From assembly GCA_963555775.3 (NCBI GenBank), contig CAUVWY020000001.1, forward strand, positions 158,314-222,313: 64,000 nt of DNA, written 5' to 3'. Origin of the DNA: JAJEDW01 sp963555775. Lineage in GTDB: Bacteria; Acidobacteriota; Terriglobia; 20CM-2-55-15. The translations under genes and the position numbers were made by a program. The notes under the pieces were generated by a model. It was not told where the DNA came from and did not search any database. It worked only from the letters and a program-made list of their open reading frames with translations. Every line of letters begins with the position of its first letter. The stretch's first letter is position 1. Positions 1 through 8,250 of the stretch are shown piece after piece.

Positions 1-175
1 CGGACATTCCCCGCTGCTCGGCATGGTCACGTACCGTGCAGGTGTTGACCAGGACGATCGATGCCGCATCTGGATCGTCGGTAGCAACCACGCCGCGAGC
101 TTCAAGATGCCGCGACATCTCGTTCGAGTCGGCCACATTCATCTGGCAGCCGTATGTTCGGACGAAGTACTTCAT
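1..175 (-). CDS. miaB: tRNA-2-methylthio-N6-dimethylallyladenosine synthase MiaB, N-terminal part (cut by window edge)
   Basis: The minus strand from 175 reads an open frame that runs off the left edge. It begins MKYFVRTYGCQMNVADSNE and contains VLVNTCTVRDHAEQRG. The YGCQMN and NTCTVR motifs carry the first two cluster-binding cysteines of the methylthiotransferase N-terminal domain. MiaB is a radical-SAM enzyme that adds a methylthio group to i6A37 of tRNAs. Only about 58 residues are visible, so the radical-SAM core and TRAM domain lie outside the window. RimO and MtaB are the paralogues to exclude; the QMN N-terminus favours MiaB. Confidence 0.85.
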   Translation of the reverse strand, partial: MKYFVRTYGCQMNVADSNEMSRHLEARGVVATDDPDAASIVLVNTCTVRDHAEQRGMS

Positions 176-225
176 TGCAATCCGTCGATATTAGCTCAAT
201 TGTTGCGGGGACTGCTAAAGTGAGC

Positions 226-489
226 ATGGATCCCATGCATGAAATACCTATCGAAGACACGATCGATCTCCACACTTTTCAGCCGAGGGAAGTGAAGATC
301 GTTGTGGAGGAGTACCTGTTTCAGGCGGTCCGGAAGCGGTTAAAGGAAGTTCGGATCATCCATGGCCGGGGAATCGGGGTGCAGCGCGAGATCGTCCGAT
401 CGGTCCTTGAAAAGCACCCCGACGTGACGGAGTTTCACGACCTGCCCGATCATGGATCGACGGTCGCAAAACTGCGCATCACGGATTGA
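226..489 (+). CDS. Small stand-alone Smr-domain protein
   Basis: An 87-residue protein made almost entirely of an Smr domain: DLHTFQ near the N-terminus, VRIIHGRGIG in the middle and the HGSTVAKL end. Smr domains are nucleic-acid nicking or binding modules found in MutS2 C-termini and in free-standing proteins. Here the domain stands alone and is divergent from miaB. ATG 226 is preferred; an in-frame GTG at 220 is also possible. Its substrate cannot be told from sequence. Confidence 0.8.
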   Translation: MDPMHEIPIEDTIDLHTFQPREVKIVVEEYLFQAVRKRLKEVRIIHGRGIGVQREIVRSVLEKHPDVTEFHDLPDHGSTVAKLRITD

Positions 490-586
490 ACTCCTTCCGG
501 CTACTCGAAATGCGCCGCGAAGCGAGGAGGTCGCCAGTGAATTTCATTCCACTCCCCGACACGACTTCTCGGCGAAACCAATTTCT

Positions 587-622
587 GCCCGTGGCAAAAC
601 CCTGAAGGGTCCTGCCAAGGGC
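587..622. repeat. 36-nt structured interspersed repeat, copy 1
   Basis: The segment begins GCCC and ends GGGC and folds as a stacked hairpin: GCCC/GGGC, GGCA/TGCC and ACCC/GGGT, with a small internal loop and a 4-nt apical loop. A second 36-nt copy at 57061-57096 matches at 31 of 36 positions, with three of the five differences in the apical loop. It lies between the Smr gene and tRNA-Asn in DNA that otherwise shows no gene (490-689). Confidence 0.65.
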
Positions 623-689
623 TGCTTTGGGGTATGGATTTTTCCAAACCCCTTTGCTAATCTCATTTGGCTGCGCCTTGGCGCATTGT

Positions 690-761
<72 letters not shown>

Positions 762-804
762 CCTTCTTGGGCGCGAACTACCGCGTCTCGATAGTTAACG
801 CGAA

Positions 805-830
805 GCCCCGGAGGGCGGTCCCTTCGGGGC
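805..830 (+). terminator. Hairpin downstream of tRNA-Asn, possible terminator
   Basis: GCCCCGGAGGG (805-815) pairs with CCCTTCGGGGC (820-830) with one wobble. No T-run follows directly (a TTTTT occurs about 25 nt later), so it may be a processing or pausing structure rather than an intrinsic terminator. Confidence 0.45.
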
Positions 831-982
831 CTCGTCGTATCTGGCGATTTTTCAAGGAGTCAGGCCCCTTCCTGGTCCGCATTGACTCATTGAAAACGTT
901 ATCGAGCCGGGGAAATAATGATTGACGCTCAACACTTGTCGCTGGATCCAATCGCCACCCATAAGGGAAGGACCCGAAACAC

Positions 983-1633
983 GTGGTGCTGACCCCATCT
1001 CAGACACGGGCGCTCTATCGTCGGCGTGCCCCCCACTATGACCGGCTCGGCGCGCTTTTTCGCCTCGCCGGCGCTCGCGTGAACACGTACCGTCGCCTTG
1101 CGGTGGAGGCGCTGAGTGTTTCCCCGGGCGACACCGTTGTGGACCTCGGATGCGGCACGGGAGCGAACTTTCCGTGGCTGGAACGCTCCGTCACCGCGTC
1201 GGGACGCATCGTCGGCATCGACCTTACCGATGCCATGCTGCGCGAAGCCCAGCATCGCGTGGAGAACGCTGGATGGGCGAATGTCGAGTTGGTGGAGTCC
1301 GATGTGGCCGACTACGAGCTTCCGAGCAACGTGGGGGGCGTGCTATCCACGTTCGCGATGACGATGGTCGATGACTACGACGGTGTCATCCGGAGGGCGG
1401 TGGAGGCGCTGCCTCCCGGGGGACGCTTGGCCATCTTGGAGATGAAGCGACCGGAAGGGCGGCCGGAGTGGATGATTCGTTTCGGCTCCTGGCTCCTCCG
1501 GCCCTTTGGAGTGAGCCCTGACTACGCCAAGCGAACGCCTTGGGAGTCAGTCAGGCGGCACCTGGACGAAGTCCTCTACCAGGAATTCTACCTTGGCGCC
1601 ATCTATCTCTGCGTCGGGCAGCGGCGTTTGTGA
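983..1633 (+). CDS. Class I SAM-dependent methyltransferase (UbiE-like)
   Basis: 216 residues. Motif I VVDLGCGTG is at 52-60, followed by IVGID at 76-80 (acidic residue for the SAM ribose), and the end of the Rossmann core reads LPPGGRLAILEMKRP. The N-terminal ALYRRRAPHYDRLG helix and the C-terminal FYLGAIYLCVG strand resemble UbiE/quinone or lipid methyltransferases. The start is GTG 983, with GGAAGG at 966-971 as ribosome binding site. The substrate is not determinable: menaquinone/ubiquinone precursors, phospholipids and small molecules are all possible. It stands alone between tRNA-Asn and a pseudogene. Confidence 0.85.
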   Translation: MVLTPSQTRALYRRRAPHYDRLGALFRLAGARVNTYRRLAVEALSVSPGDTVVDLGCGTGANFPWLERSVTASGRIVGIDLTDAMLREAQHRVENAGWANVELVESDVADYELPSNVGGVLSTFAMTMVDDYDGVIRRAVEALPPGGRLAILEMKRPEGRPEWMIRFGSWLLRPFGVSPDYAKRTPWESVRRHLDEVLYQEFYLGAIYLCVGQRRL

Positions 1634-1697
1634 CCAGGGTCTTGTGGCGCAACGGCACAGCTTCTGCCGCCGATTTTCCGTGAAGTTCTGAGTTCTG

Positions 1698-2108
1698 ATG
1701 ACTTCGGCCCTTGAAACCACCTGCTGCATCGTCGGCGGCGGGGTCGCCATCAATCTCACAATTCAGGACGCCGTCGCGTGTGCGAATCGGATCGCGGCGC
1801 CGCTGCGGGGCGGCTGTCTCACGGATGCCGATCTGGCCGCGGTGCAGAGGCGGCGAGTCTTTCCGACACGGATCACGCAACGCACGCAGGTCATGGTTCA
1901 GAACCGCGTGATCAAACGCCTGCTCGCGGGCGAGGGATCGGAACCGCTGGCGCCGCCGTTGCCGGTGCGCATCATCTCTCGCGTGCCATTGTTGCAGCGG
2001 ATTGCCGCGCGCATCGTTGGTTGCGGCGTGCAGTCAGAGCACATCGAGACGGCTGCGGCGACTTGGTCTATTTGGCCCGTGGCAACGCGCGGCGGCCCTT
2101 CGATCTAG
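1698..2108 (+). pseudogene. FAD-dependent monooxygenase with large internal deletion
   Basis: The frame starts MTSALETTCCIVGGG, the beginning of a Rossmann FAD-binding motif, then passes directly into VAINLTIQDAVACANRIAAPL, the segment that normally lies about 280 residues later in UbiH/PHBH-like flavoproteins. It continues with the family C-terminus (VQRRRVFPTRITQRTQ, VPLLQRIAARIVG). Most of the FAD-binding core and all of the substrate domain are missing, so the product should be inactive. The join is in frame, which points to a single deletion. The tail after about 2060 no longer resembles the family. Confidence 0.7.
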
Positions 2109-2574
2109 TGCGCGGCTCGCGCCGATCCCTACGAGCGTCGCACCGTCAGCGCCAGGGTGAACAACGTCCGGAACGACGACGCGGATACCCCTGTCCCGAT
2201 GCCGGGGGGCTCTTTTGACCCAGAGGGCGGACATGTGCTTGACAACGCTTCCGCCTCGATTTTGCTTGATCGGAAAAAGGGAAATCGGCGACAACCGCGC
2301 TTCCGCTTTTTCGGAACAACCAGAAATCTGTAAATATTTGAATTTTAGTTGGAAGGATAGCCTCCCGTTCCCGGACCGTATTGACCCGGGCTTGGGTTCG
2401 TGTGGTCTCTCTTCCTGCGGGACCCTCGCCGTGTCTGTTCGAAGGGTTGACAGCAACCGGGACCTCGAACGTCCGGTCTCGGATTCATGATCGGGTCAGC
2501 ATCGCAGGGGACGACACAGCACATCCGGGATACGGAACAAGACAGGTAACCGGAAATTCCAGGTCATGAGCCGA
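2109..2574. other. 466 nt with no recognisable gene
   Basis: No open frame in either strand here resembles a known protein, and no RNA gene was recognised. It lies between two gene remnants and is most simply read as decayed coding or mobile-element DNA. A local AT-rich patch (about 2320-2350) contrasts with the GC-rich surroundings. Confidence 0.6.
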
Positions 2575-2667
2575 GAGGAGGCGCCGGCCGGTGCGAACCA
2601 TTTGGCACGGGCGGCGCGTCAAGGCGTTCAGGAACGTCTTGAACTCCATCTGTAGAACGGCTTGGTT
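2575..2667 (-). pseudogene. Transposase C-terminal fragment (DDE type, IS1380/IS4-like)
   Basis: A minus-strand frame encodes MEFKTFLNALTRRPCQMVRT followed by GRRLL, which resembles the conserved C-terminal end of DDE transposases of the IS1380/IS4 type (FxxFLxxLxxxPCQxVRxGRR). No catalytic domain is present, so this is a relic of about 30 residues. The resemblance is from memory of the family and has not been searched. Confidence 0.45.
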
Positions 2668-2754
2668 CTCGGTAGCGTCGACGCCATACTTTACCTTCAG
2701 CGGGCGATCTGAATGCAACCGCTTGCGGAGCTCGTCCAATGCATAGACCGCTTC
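2668..2754 (-). pseudogene. Fragment resembling the start of a tyrosyl-tRNA synthetase
   Basis: In the same minus frame and directly before the transposase-like segment is ALDELRKRLHSDRPLKVKYG, then VDATE. Class Ic (Tyr) synthetases have a similar stretch, (E)ELxxKLxxGRPLxVKxGxDPTAP, just before the HIGH motif. Here the similarity stops before HIGH and switches to transposase-like sequence, so the piece looks truncated by an old insertion. Identification rests on about 25 residues. Confidence 0.35.
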
Positions 2755-2759
2755 AAGCG

Positions 2760-3044
2760 AGCTACGCCTCTTGCCTCGAGCCCGACGGCGTGCGGGGCGC
2801 GCGCATCGGCGTGATGCGCGTGATAACGAACACCGACACCGCCGACCCCAGGCTCCTCGAGTTGATGAAGGGCATGATCGCCGACAGGCGGCGCGAGGGT
2901 GCGATCGTCGTCGATCCGGACCCGCTTCCCGCCAGCCTGTCGTTCGTCGGCCGCCCATTTGACGAGGGCACTCTGATCAGGTCCGTGTATGCCTGCGAAC
3001 AGGCCACGCGACATCGGCGCCCGCCCGCAAGCACGCCTGATTTC
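2760..3044 (+). pseudogene. Amidase-signature enzyme with internal deletion, cut by IS21
   Basis: The frame carries DGVRGARIGVMR and LLELMKGMIADRRREGAIVV with DPDPLP after it, the mid-region of amidase-signature (GatA-like) hydrolases. It then jumps to ASLSFVGRPFDEGTLIRSVY and CEQATRHRRPP, the normal C-terminal end of these enzymes. The catalytic Lys-Ser-Ser region and about 200 residues between the two segments are absent. The reading frame enters the IS21 left end directly after STPDF. Confidence 0.7.
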
Positions 3045-3102
3045 GATAACGTAAAAGGGACCCACCAAACGGGGCTCTGATCGAGGAAAAGGGACCCACC
3101 CC
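3041..3102 (+). repeat. IS21 left end: outer and inner terminal repeats
   Basis: The outer repeat 3041-3066 contains GATAACGTAAAAGGGACC; the inner repeat 3079-3102 contains GAGGAAAAGGGACCCACC. Both share the AAAAGGGACCCACC core, and both recur inverted at the right end. Confidence 0.85.
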
Positions 3103-3169
3103 TGATAGCCTCCCCGGAAGCGTGAACTGGAAGAACAGGCACGCGGGTGGGAGGCGAGGATTGATAGGG

Positions 3170-4693
3170 ATGGATCAGTACGAGTTGATCAGAACCGCAG
3201 ATCGGGTTTACAAGAAAAGCATTCGACAGATCGCCCGGGAGACCGGGCACACGCGACGGACGGTCCGGAAAGTATTGGCCGGACAGGAGCCCAGGTATCG
3301 GCGAGAGAAGGAGCCCGCCTGTCCGGTGATGGACCCGGTCGCCGGGATCGTAGATGCCTGGCTCCAGGCGGACCGGGACCAGCCCGTCAAGCAACGCCAC
3401 ACCGCGCACCGGGTGTGGCAACGTCTGGTGGAGGAGCATGAATTTACCGGAGCCGAGGCGACGGTACGCCGCTGGGTTCGGGAACGGAAGACACGGTTGG
3501 GCTGGAACCAGACCGGCGCTGTGGTGCCGCTGGACCCGGAACACGCCCGTGAAGCAGAAGTGGACTGGGGCACGGCCTGGGTCCGGATGAACGGTGAAGA
3601 CCGTCAGGTCAAGTTGTTCTGTATGCGGTCCCGGTACTCGGGCAAGGCGTTCGTGCGGGCCTATCCGTGGGAACGGCAGGAGATGTTCCTGGACGGTCAC
3701 ATTCGGGCGTTCGATTGGTACGGCGGCGTATTCCCGACCCTGGTTTTCGACAACCTGAAGACGGCCGTGAAGCGGATTCTGAAGGGGAAGGCTCGGGTCG
3801 AGCAGGCCCGGTTCACGGCGTTTCGGGCGCACTACACGTTTGAAGCGCGATTCTGTAATCCGGCCCGGGGCCAGGAAAAAGGCGGTGTCGAGGGCCTGGT
3901 CGGCTTTGCACGCCGGAACTTCCTGGTGCCGGTTCCCGAGGTGACCGACTTCGAGGATCTGAACGCGCAACTGCTGGAACGCTGCGCGGCTGACGACCAG
4001 CGCCGGATCGGCGGCCGGTCCGACGATCGCACGATTGGGGAGCGGCACGCGGTGGAGCAAGAACGCCTCCTGGCACTGCCCGACACGCGGTTCGAGAACA
4101 CGAAGGTGGTGGGAGTCCGGATCAGCCCGTATCAGACCGCCCAGGTGGATCAGAACCGGTATTCGGTGCCGACCGCCTATGTGGGACGCCGGCTCTGGGC
4201 CCATATCGGCTGTGACCGGGTGAGCTTTTACGCGGACCAGAAGAAGGTGGCCGAACATGACCGCGCCTTCGGTCATAGCGACTGGCGGATCGATCCGTTG
4301 CACTACCTGGAGTTGATCCGCCGGAAGGTGGCCTCGTTTGAGAGCGCCCGGCCGATCCGGCAGTGGCGGGATCAATGGCCGACCCAATATGAGACCGCGC
4401 TGGAGCGGTTGCGGGATCGGCATGGGTACAGCCGGGGCACCCGGGAGTTCATCGGCATCCTGCAACTCCACCAGGACTGGGATCTGGAACGGGTGTCCTC
4501 GGCCATCCAGGAAGCGCTCGATGCCCACTGTATCGAGTTGGAAGCGGTGCGGCACATTCTGATGCGGGAGGACACGCCGACTCGATCCCATGCGCCGCTC
4601 GAGTCCGGGTTGATGCCCGGTATCACCGACCTGACGATCGCTGGGGCCGATCTGGATCAATATGACCGTCTCCTGGCCGGGGGTGCGCGATGA
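3170..4693 (+). CDS. istA: IS21-family transposase IstA
   Basis: 507 residues. The N-terminal helix-turn-helix has IRQIARETGHTRRTVRKVL, followed by an rve integrase core. The catalytic triad is visible as D132 (in AEVDWG), D194 (LVFDNLK) and E241 (in KGGVEG). The Mu-type C-terminal beta barrel follows, with YSVPTAYVGRRLWAHI. ATG 3170 is chosen because GAGGCGAGGA lies just upstream; an earlier in-frame start at 3122 lacks homology. The gene overlaps istB by 4 nt (ATGA). IstA cuts and joins the element ends. Confidence 0.95.
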   Translation: MDQYELIRTADRVYKKSIRQIARETGHTRRTVRKVLAGQEPRYRREKEPACPVMDPVAGIVDAWLQADRDQPVKQRHTAHRVWQRLVEEHEFTGAEATVRRWVRERKTRLGWNQTGAVVPLDPEHAREAEVDWGTAWVRMNGEDRQVKLFCMRSRYSGKAFVRAYPWERQEMFLDGHIRAFDWYGGVFPTLVFDNLKTAVKRILKGKARVEQARFTAFRAHYTFEARFCNPARGQEKGGVEGLVGFARRNFLVPVPEVTDFEDLNAQLLERCAADDQRRIGGRSDDRTIGERHAVEQERLLALPDTRFENTKVVGVRISPYQTAQVDQNRYSVPTAYVGRRLWAHIGCDRVSFYADQKKVAEHDRAFGHSDWRIDPLHYLELIRRKVASFESARPIRQWRDQWPTQYETALERLRDRHGYSRGTREFIGILQLHQDWDLERVSSAIQEALDAHCIELEAVRHILMREDTPTRSHAPLESGLMPGITDLTIAGADLDQYDRLLAGGAR

Positions 4694-5481
4694 GTCCGGG
4701 TCAGGAGATCGTTCTCGACGACGCACTGCGGCAACTCCGGCTCCCGGCCATGGTGCGGGAGTGGCGGGAACACGCCCGACAGGCCAAAGAGGCCGGCGAG
4801 GGGTACACCGGCTTTCTATTGGCTCTGGCCAGCCGCGAGCTGGAACAGCGGCAAGCCAATCAGGTCCAGCGTCGACTACGGGAGGCCCGGTTCCCACTGC
4901 TCAAGACTCTGGAGACCACGGACCTGAAGAAGTGGCCGGTGCTGGATGCGATCCAGGTTCGCGACTATGCCGAGTGCGGCTACATTACCCGGCACGAGAA
5001 CGTCGTCCTGTTGGGCAAGCACGGAACCGGTAAAACCCATGCCGCCACGGCTCTGGGTGTGGAAGCCTGCCGGAGGGGCTACCGCGTCGGGTTCACCACG
5101 GCCGCCGGGCTGGTCAACACCTTGATCGAGTCGCGCGAGGAACGGCAACTGAACCGGCGCCTGGCCAAGCTGGCCCGCTTCGAGCTGCTCATCGTGGACG
5201 AAGTCGGCTATATCCCGTTCTCGGCCGAGGGGGCGCAGTTGCTGTTTCAGGTCTTCTCGGACCGCTACGAAAAGGGTTCGCTGATCGTCACATCGAACCT
5301 GCCGTTTGCACAGTGGACCAGCGTCTTCGGTGACGCCGCACTGACCGCAGCCCTGCTGGACCGGCTGACCCATCACTGCGCCATTCACCAGTTCGATTGG
5401 GAAAGTATCCGGTTCACCCAAAGTCTAGGCGCCGCCGGAAAACGGAAGAACAAACCCCGGTCCGCCGGAGGATCCGCGTGA
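4690..5481 (+). CDS. istB: IS21-family helper ATPase IstB
   Basis: 263 residues of the AAA+ DnaC/IstB type. Walker A LLGKHGTGKTH is around 107-117, Walker B LLIVDEVGYIPF around 164-175, and TSNLPF sensor 1 follows. The start overlaps the istA stop (ATGA), implying translational coupling. IstB assembles on target DNA and activates IstA for strand transfer. No truncation or frameshift is visible. Confidence 0.95.
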   Translation: MSPGQEIVLDDALRQLRLPAMVREWREHARQAKEAGEGYTGFLLALASRELEQRQANQVQRRLREARFPLLKTLETTDLKKWPVLDAIQVRDYAECGYITRHENVVLLGKHGTGKTHAATALGVEACRRGYRVGFTTAAGLVNTLIESREERQLNRRLAKLARFELLIVDEVGYIPFSAEGAQLLFQVFSDRYEKGSLIVTSNLPFAQWTSVFGDAALTAALLDRLTHHCAIHQFDWESIRFTQSLGAAGKRKNKPRSAGGSA

Positions 5482-5628
5482 AAACCGCGGGCGCAGCGGG
5501 CTGTGGAAAGTGCCGCCCCCATGGAAACCCGCTGCAAAGCCAGCGCGTTCCCACAGTGGCTTGGAAGCCTTCGGCTCCCACACTTCCCACGGCCTCGACG
5601 GCGGAATCACTTACAAACCATTAACCCG

Positions 5629-5680
5629 GGGGTGGGTCCCTTTTACTCGATCGGGGTGGGTCCTTTTTACGTTGTCAAAG
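5629..5680 (-). repeat. IS21 right end: inner and outer terminal repeats
   Basis: Inner repeat 5629-5652 and outer repeat 5655-5680 are inverted copies of the left-end repeats; the outer pair share the ACGTAAAA and GGACCCACC cores. The GNAT gene begins 19 nt beyond. Confidence 0.85.
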
Positions 5681-5698
5681 CGACACGCCGCCGCTGCC

Positions 5699-6148
5699 AT
5701 GACCAAAGGGCTGATACCCGACGATTTCGATGTGCCGGCCGGTATCGAAACCGACCGGTACCGTCTGCGAATGCTCACCGTCAATGACGTCGTCAAGGAT
5801 TACGACGCGGTGATGTCGAGTGTCGATCACCTGAAGGGCGTGCTCGACTCCACCTCACAGTGGCCGGAAGGCCTCACCCTGGAACAGAACCTGATCGACC
5901 TGGGCTGGCATCAGAAAGAGTTCCAGAAACGTTCCTCATTCGCCTTTACGATGATGAGCCTCGACGAAGAACGCTGCCTGGGATGCGTCTACATCTATCC
6001 GTCTGAAACGGTCGATGCCGATGTCTTCATGTGGGTTCGGAAAGAAGAACACGAGACGCTGGATGGAGACCTGTTTGACAGGGTTCAGCGTTGGATAGCG
6101 GAAGAATGGCCTTTTGAGAACGTGAGCTATCCGGGCCGGGAACGGTGA
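5699..6148 (+). CDS. GNAT-like N-acetyltransferase family protein
   Basis: 149 residues. Segments such as LRMLTVNDVVKDYDAVMSS, LTLEQNLIDLGWHQKEF, FTMMSLDEERCLGCVYIYPS and the end WPFENVSYPGRE match a family annotated as GNAT acetyltransferases. A canonical acetyl-CoA loop is not obvious, so activity is uncertain. ATG 5699 is the first start after the IS21 right end. The protein looks complete, although its own promoter may have been displaced by the insertion. Confidence 0.7.
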   Translation: MTKGLIPDDFDVPAGIETDRYRLRMLTVNDVVKDYDAVMSSVDHLKGVLDSTSQWPEGLTLEQNLIDLGWHQKEFQKRSSFAFTMMSLDEERCLGCVYIYPSETVDADVFMWVRKEEHETLDGDLFDRVQRWIAEEWPFENVSYPGRER

Positions 6149-6331
6149 GGGTTCATAGGCCGTTACGCGTCGTGATGTAGAAGAAGTACCGGATGTCGTC
6201 GAACAACACCCGCTCCCCTTTGGAGACCAAGAGATTCTTCGGCCCTGCCACGACGCGACAGTCACGATTGCAGGCGCCGGAGCGGGATCCCGACGCGCGC
6301 CAAGTGCGGATCCGAGTCTACAAAATTTGAC

Positions 6332-8248
6332 TCAGTCGACCCGTTTGAACGCCACCAGGGAATTGTCGGCGCCCCGGCCAGTCGCAATCACCAGATACTG
6401 TTCGCCGGAACTCGCGCGGTAGGTCATCGGAATACCGGTATTCTCATAGGGGACGGGAGCGCGCCAGACTTCCTCTCCGGTCATCTTGTCGAACGCGTAC
6501 AGATATCGATCGCCGCCGCCGATGAACACGAGGCCGCTCGCCATCACCATGGCCCCGCCCCGGTTGTTGGGCGAACCCAGACGGTCCGGCAATTCGATAC
6601 CGGCGAGCAGGGGGTTTTCGCGCAAGGCGGGATTCCCCTCCCCCAGGGGGACGCTCCACGCAATCTCGCCTCGGTTCAGATCGATCGCTGCCAGCACCGC
6701 ATACGGGGGCGATATCAGCGGGAGGTTCCCGGGCAGGACCGCCGCTTCACCCCGCGTAAAGACGTTCGAATAGTCGAGGGTGACGAGCGGATTCGAACCG
6801 TCGTTCGCGCCGACCCGGTTCACACCGACAGTGTTCGCGCCGCGCACGAACAGGTACCCTGTCTCGGGATCGAACGCCGCGCCCCCCCAGTTGGCGCCCC
6901 CGGCCATCCCCGGCCGCTGAAGCGTGCCTTCGAGCGATGGAGGTGTGAAGATCGACCCGATACGGAATCGTTGCATCCGCTCACGGGCCATCCTCTCCAC
7001 CTCCGGAGTCAGGTTGTTGGCATCCTCGAGCAACACGCCTTGTCCAACAAAGGGCGGCGGCTTTACGGGGAACGGCTGCGTCGGGTAGGGACGCTCGCCC
7101 GGAACGTTGCTGTCGGTAGGCACGGGTCGTTCCTCGATCGGCCAGACCGGTTCACCGGTAACACGATCGAACACGAACGTGTCGCCGCGTTTGGTGACCT
7201 GCGCCACCGCGTCGATCCGGCGGCCGTCGACATCGATGGTGACCAGATTGGGCGGCGCGGGAATGTCCCAGTCCCACAGCCCGTGATGAACCGTCTGGAA
7301 GTACCAGCGTAATTCTCCGGTCGCCGCATCGAGGCAGACAAGCGATTCGGCAAACAGGTTTGCGCCGGGACGATCGCCGCCATAGTAGTCGCCGCTGGGC
7401 GATGAAGTGGGCAGGTAAAGCAAGCCGCGTTCTTCATCCAGCGTCATCGGCGCCCAAACGTTCCCGTGTCCGTTCGTACGCCACGACTCGTTCTCCCAGG
7501 TATCCGCGCCGGGATCGTCCGCGGATTCCGGTATCACCGAGAACGTCCAGACACGTTCGCCCGTATGCGCGTCGAACGCCTGGACATACCCCATCGGATC
7601 CGGAATCTGAACGCGGTCCGGAATCTGACTCCCAACGATCACGAGATCACCATAGATCACCGGAGGTGAACTCTGACTGACATGGGCAATGTCGTCGATC
7701 CGTCCCAACCCATCGGTCAACGAGACCGCGCCCCCATCGCCAAAGGACTGGACAGCTTCTCCGGTATACGCATCCAAAAGGAAAAGACGCGTGCGGCTGT
7801 TCAGAAAGATGTAAAGCCGCCCTTCGTTGCGCCAGAACGCTGTCCCGCGAAGTTTGAATCCACTCGCCGACAGGAGTTGCCCGAGCTTGTAACCTTCGCC
7901 GTCGAACCGCCAGAGTTCTTCACCTGTTTCCGCGTCCAGAGCGGCCACATTGTTGTACGGTGTGGTCACGTACAATACCCCGTCGATCATCAGCGGGGTA
8001 CTTTCAAAAAAACCGGGCGTGGTGCCCCACTCCTCGAGCGGCGTCTCCCAGTGCTGCCATTCCCAGGCGACTTCGAGTTGGCCGACGTTCGAGGCGTCGA
8101 TGTCCGCGAGCGGCGAGTACCGGGAACCGCCTTGATCCCCGCCGTGGTAGAGCCACTCGACCTCGAGGTTCGGTGGGTCCTGACCGGCAACCAGCAGACA
8201 GGGCGCCGCGAACACCAGGACAAGCAGAAATATCCGTCGATGAGCCAT
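6332..8248 (-). CDS. Exported PQQ-dependent dehydrogenase (quinoprotein)
   Basis: 638 residues with an N-terminal signal peptide (MAHRRIFLLVLVFAAPCLLV, cleavage near AGQ). Beta-propeller repeats recur as AALDAETGEELWRF, QAFDAHTGERVWTF, VCLDAATGELRWYF and YAFDKMTGEEVWRAP. The family motif TVHHGLWDWDIPAPPNL and NWGGAAFDP are present. Such periplasmic enzymes oxidise sugars or alcohols using PQQ and pass electrons to the respiratory chain; no haem-c CxxCH motif is seen. ATG 8248 has GGAG upstream; a TTG at 8254 is an alternative. It sits directly after the amidohydrolase gene, so the two are probably co-transcribed. The substrate is unknown. Confidence 0.9.
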   Translation of the reverse strand: MAHRRIFLLVLVFAAPCLLVAGQDPPNLEVEWLYHGGDQGGSRYSPLADIDASNVGQLEVAWEWQHWETPLEEWGTTPGFFESTPLMIDGVLYVTTPYNNVAALDAETGEELWRFDGEGYKLGQLLSASGFKLRGTAFWRNEGRLYIFLNSRTRLFLLDAYTGEAVQSFGDGGAVSLTDGLGRIDDIAHVSQSSPPVIYGDLVIVGSQIPDRVQIPDPMGYVQAFDAHTGERVWTFSVIPESADDPGADTWENESWRTNGHGNVWAPMTLDEERGLLYLPTSSPSGDYYGGDRPGANLFAESLVCLDAATGELRWYFQTVHHGLWDWDIPAPPNLVTIDVDGRRIDAVAQVTKRGDTFVFDRVTGEPVWPIEERPVPTDSNVPGERPYPTQPFPVKPPPFVGQGVLLEDANNLTPEVERMARERMQRFRIGSIFTPPSLEGTLQRPGMAGGANWGGAAFDPETGYLFVRGANTVGVNRVGANDGSNPLVTLDYSNVFTRGEAAVLPGNLPLISPPYAVLAAIDLNRGEIAWSVPLGEGNPALRENPLLAGIELPDRLGSPNNRGGAMVMASGLVFIGGGDRYLYAFDKMTGEEVWRAPVPYENTGIPMTYRASSGEQYLVIATGRGADNSLVAFKRVD

Positions 8249-8250
8249 GC

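Larger units (their letters stand above)
3041..5680 (+). mobile_element. IS21-family insertion sequence, apparently complete
   Basis: Two overlapping genes (istA, istB) are bounded by inverted ends. The 26-nt outer ends at 3041-3066 and 5655-5680 match with few differences (shared core ACGTAAAA and GGACCCACC). A second, inner pair at 3079-3102 and 5629-5652 matches at 23 of 24 positions. Multiple terminal repeats are typical of IS21, where they bind IstA. Both ORFs are intact and keep their catalytic motifs, so the element may be active. No target duplication was confirmed. Confidence 0.9.

Noticed and set aside
2762..4897. A 711-codon open frame on the minus strand
   Set aside because: It is antisense to istA/istB with no recognisable domain; the high GC content makes long antisense frames common, and the IS21 motifs on the plus strand are unambiguous.
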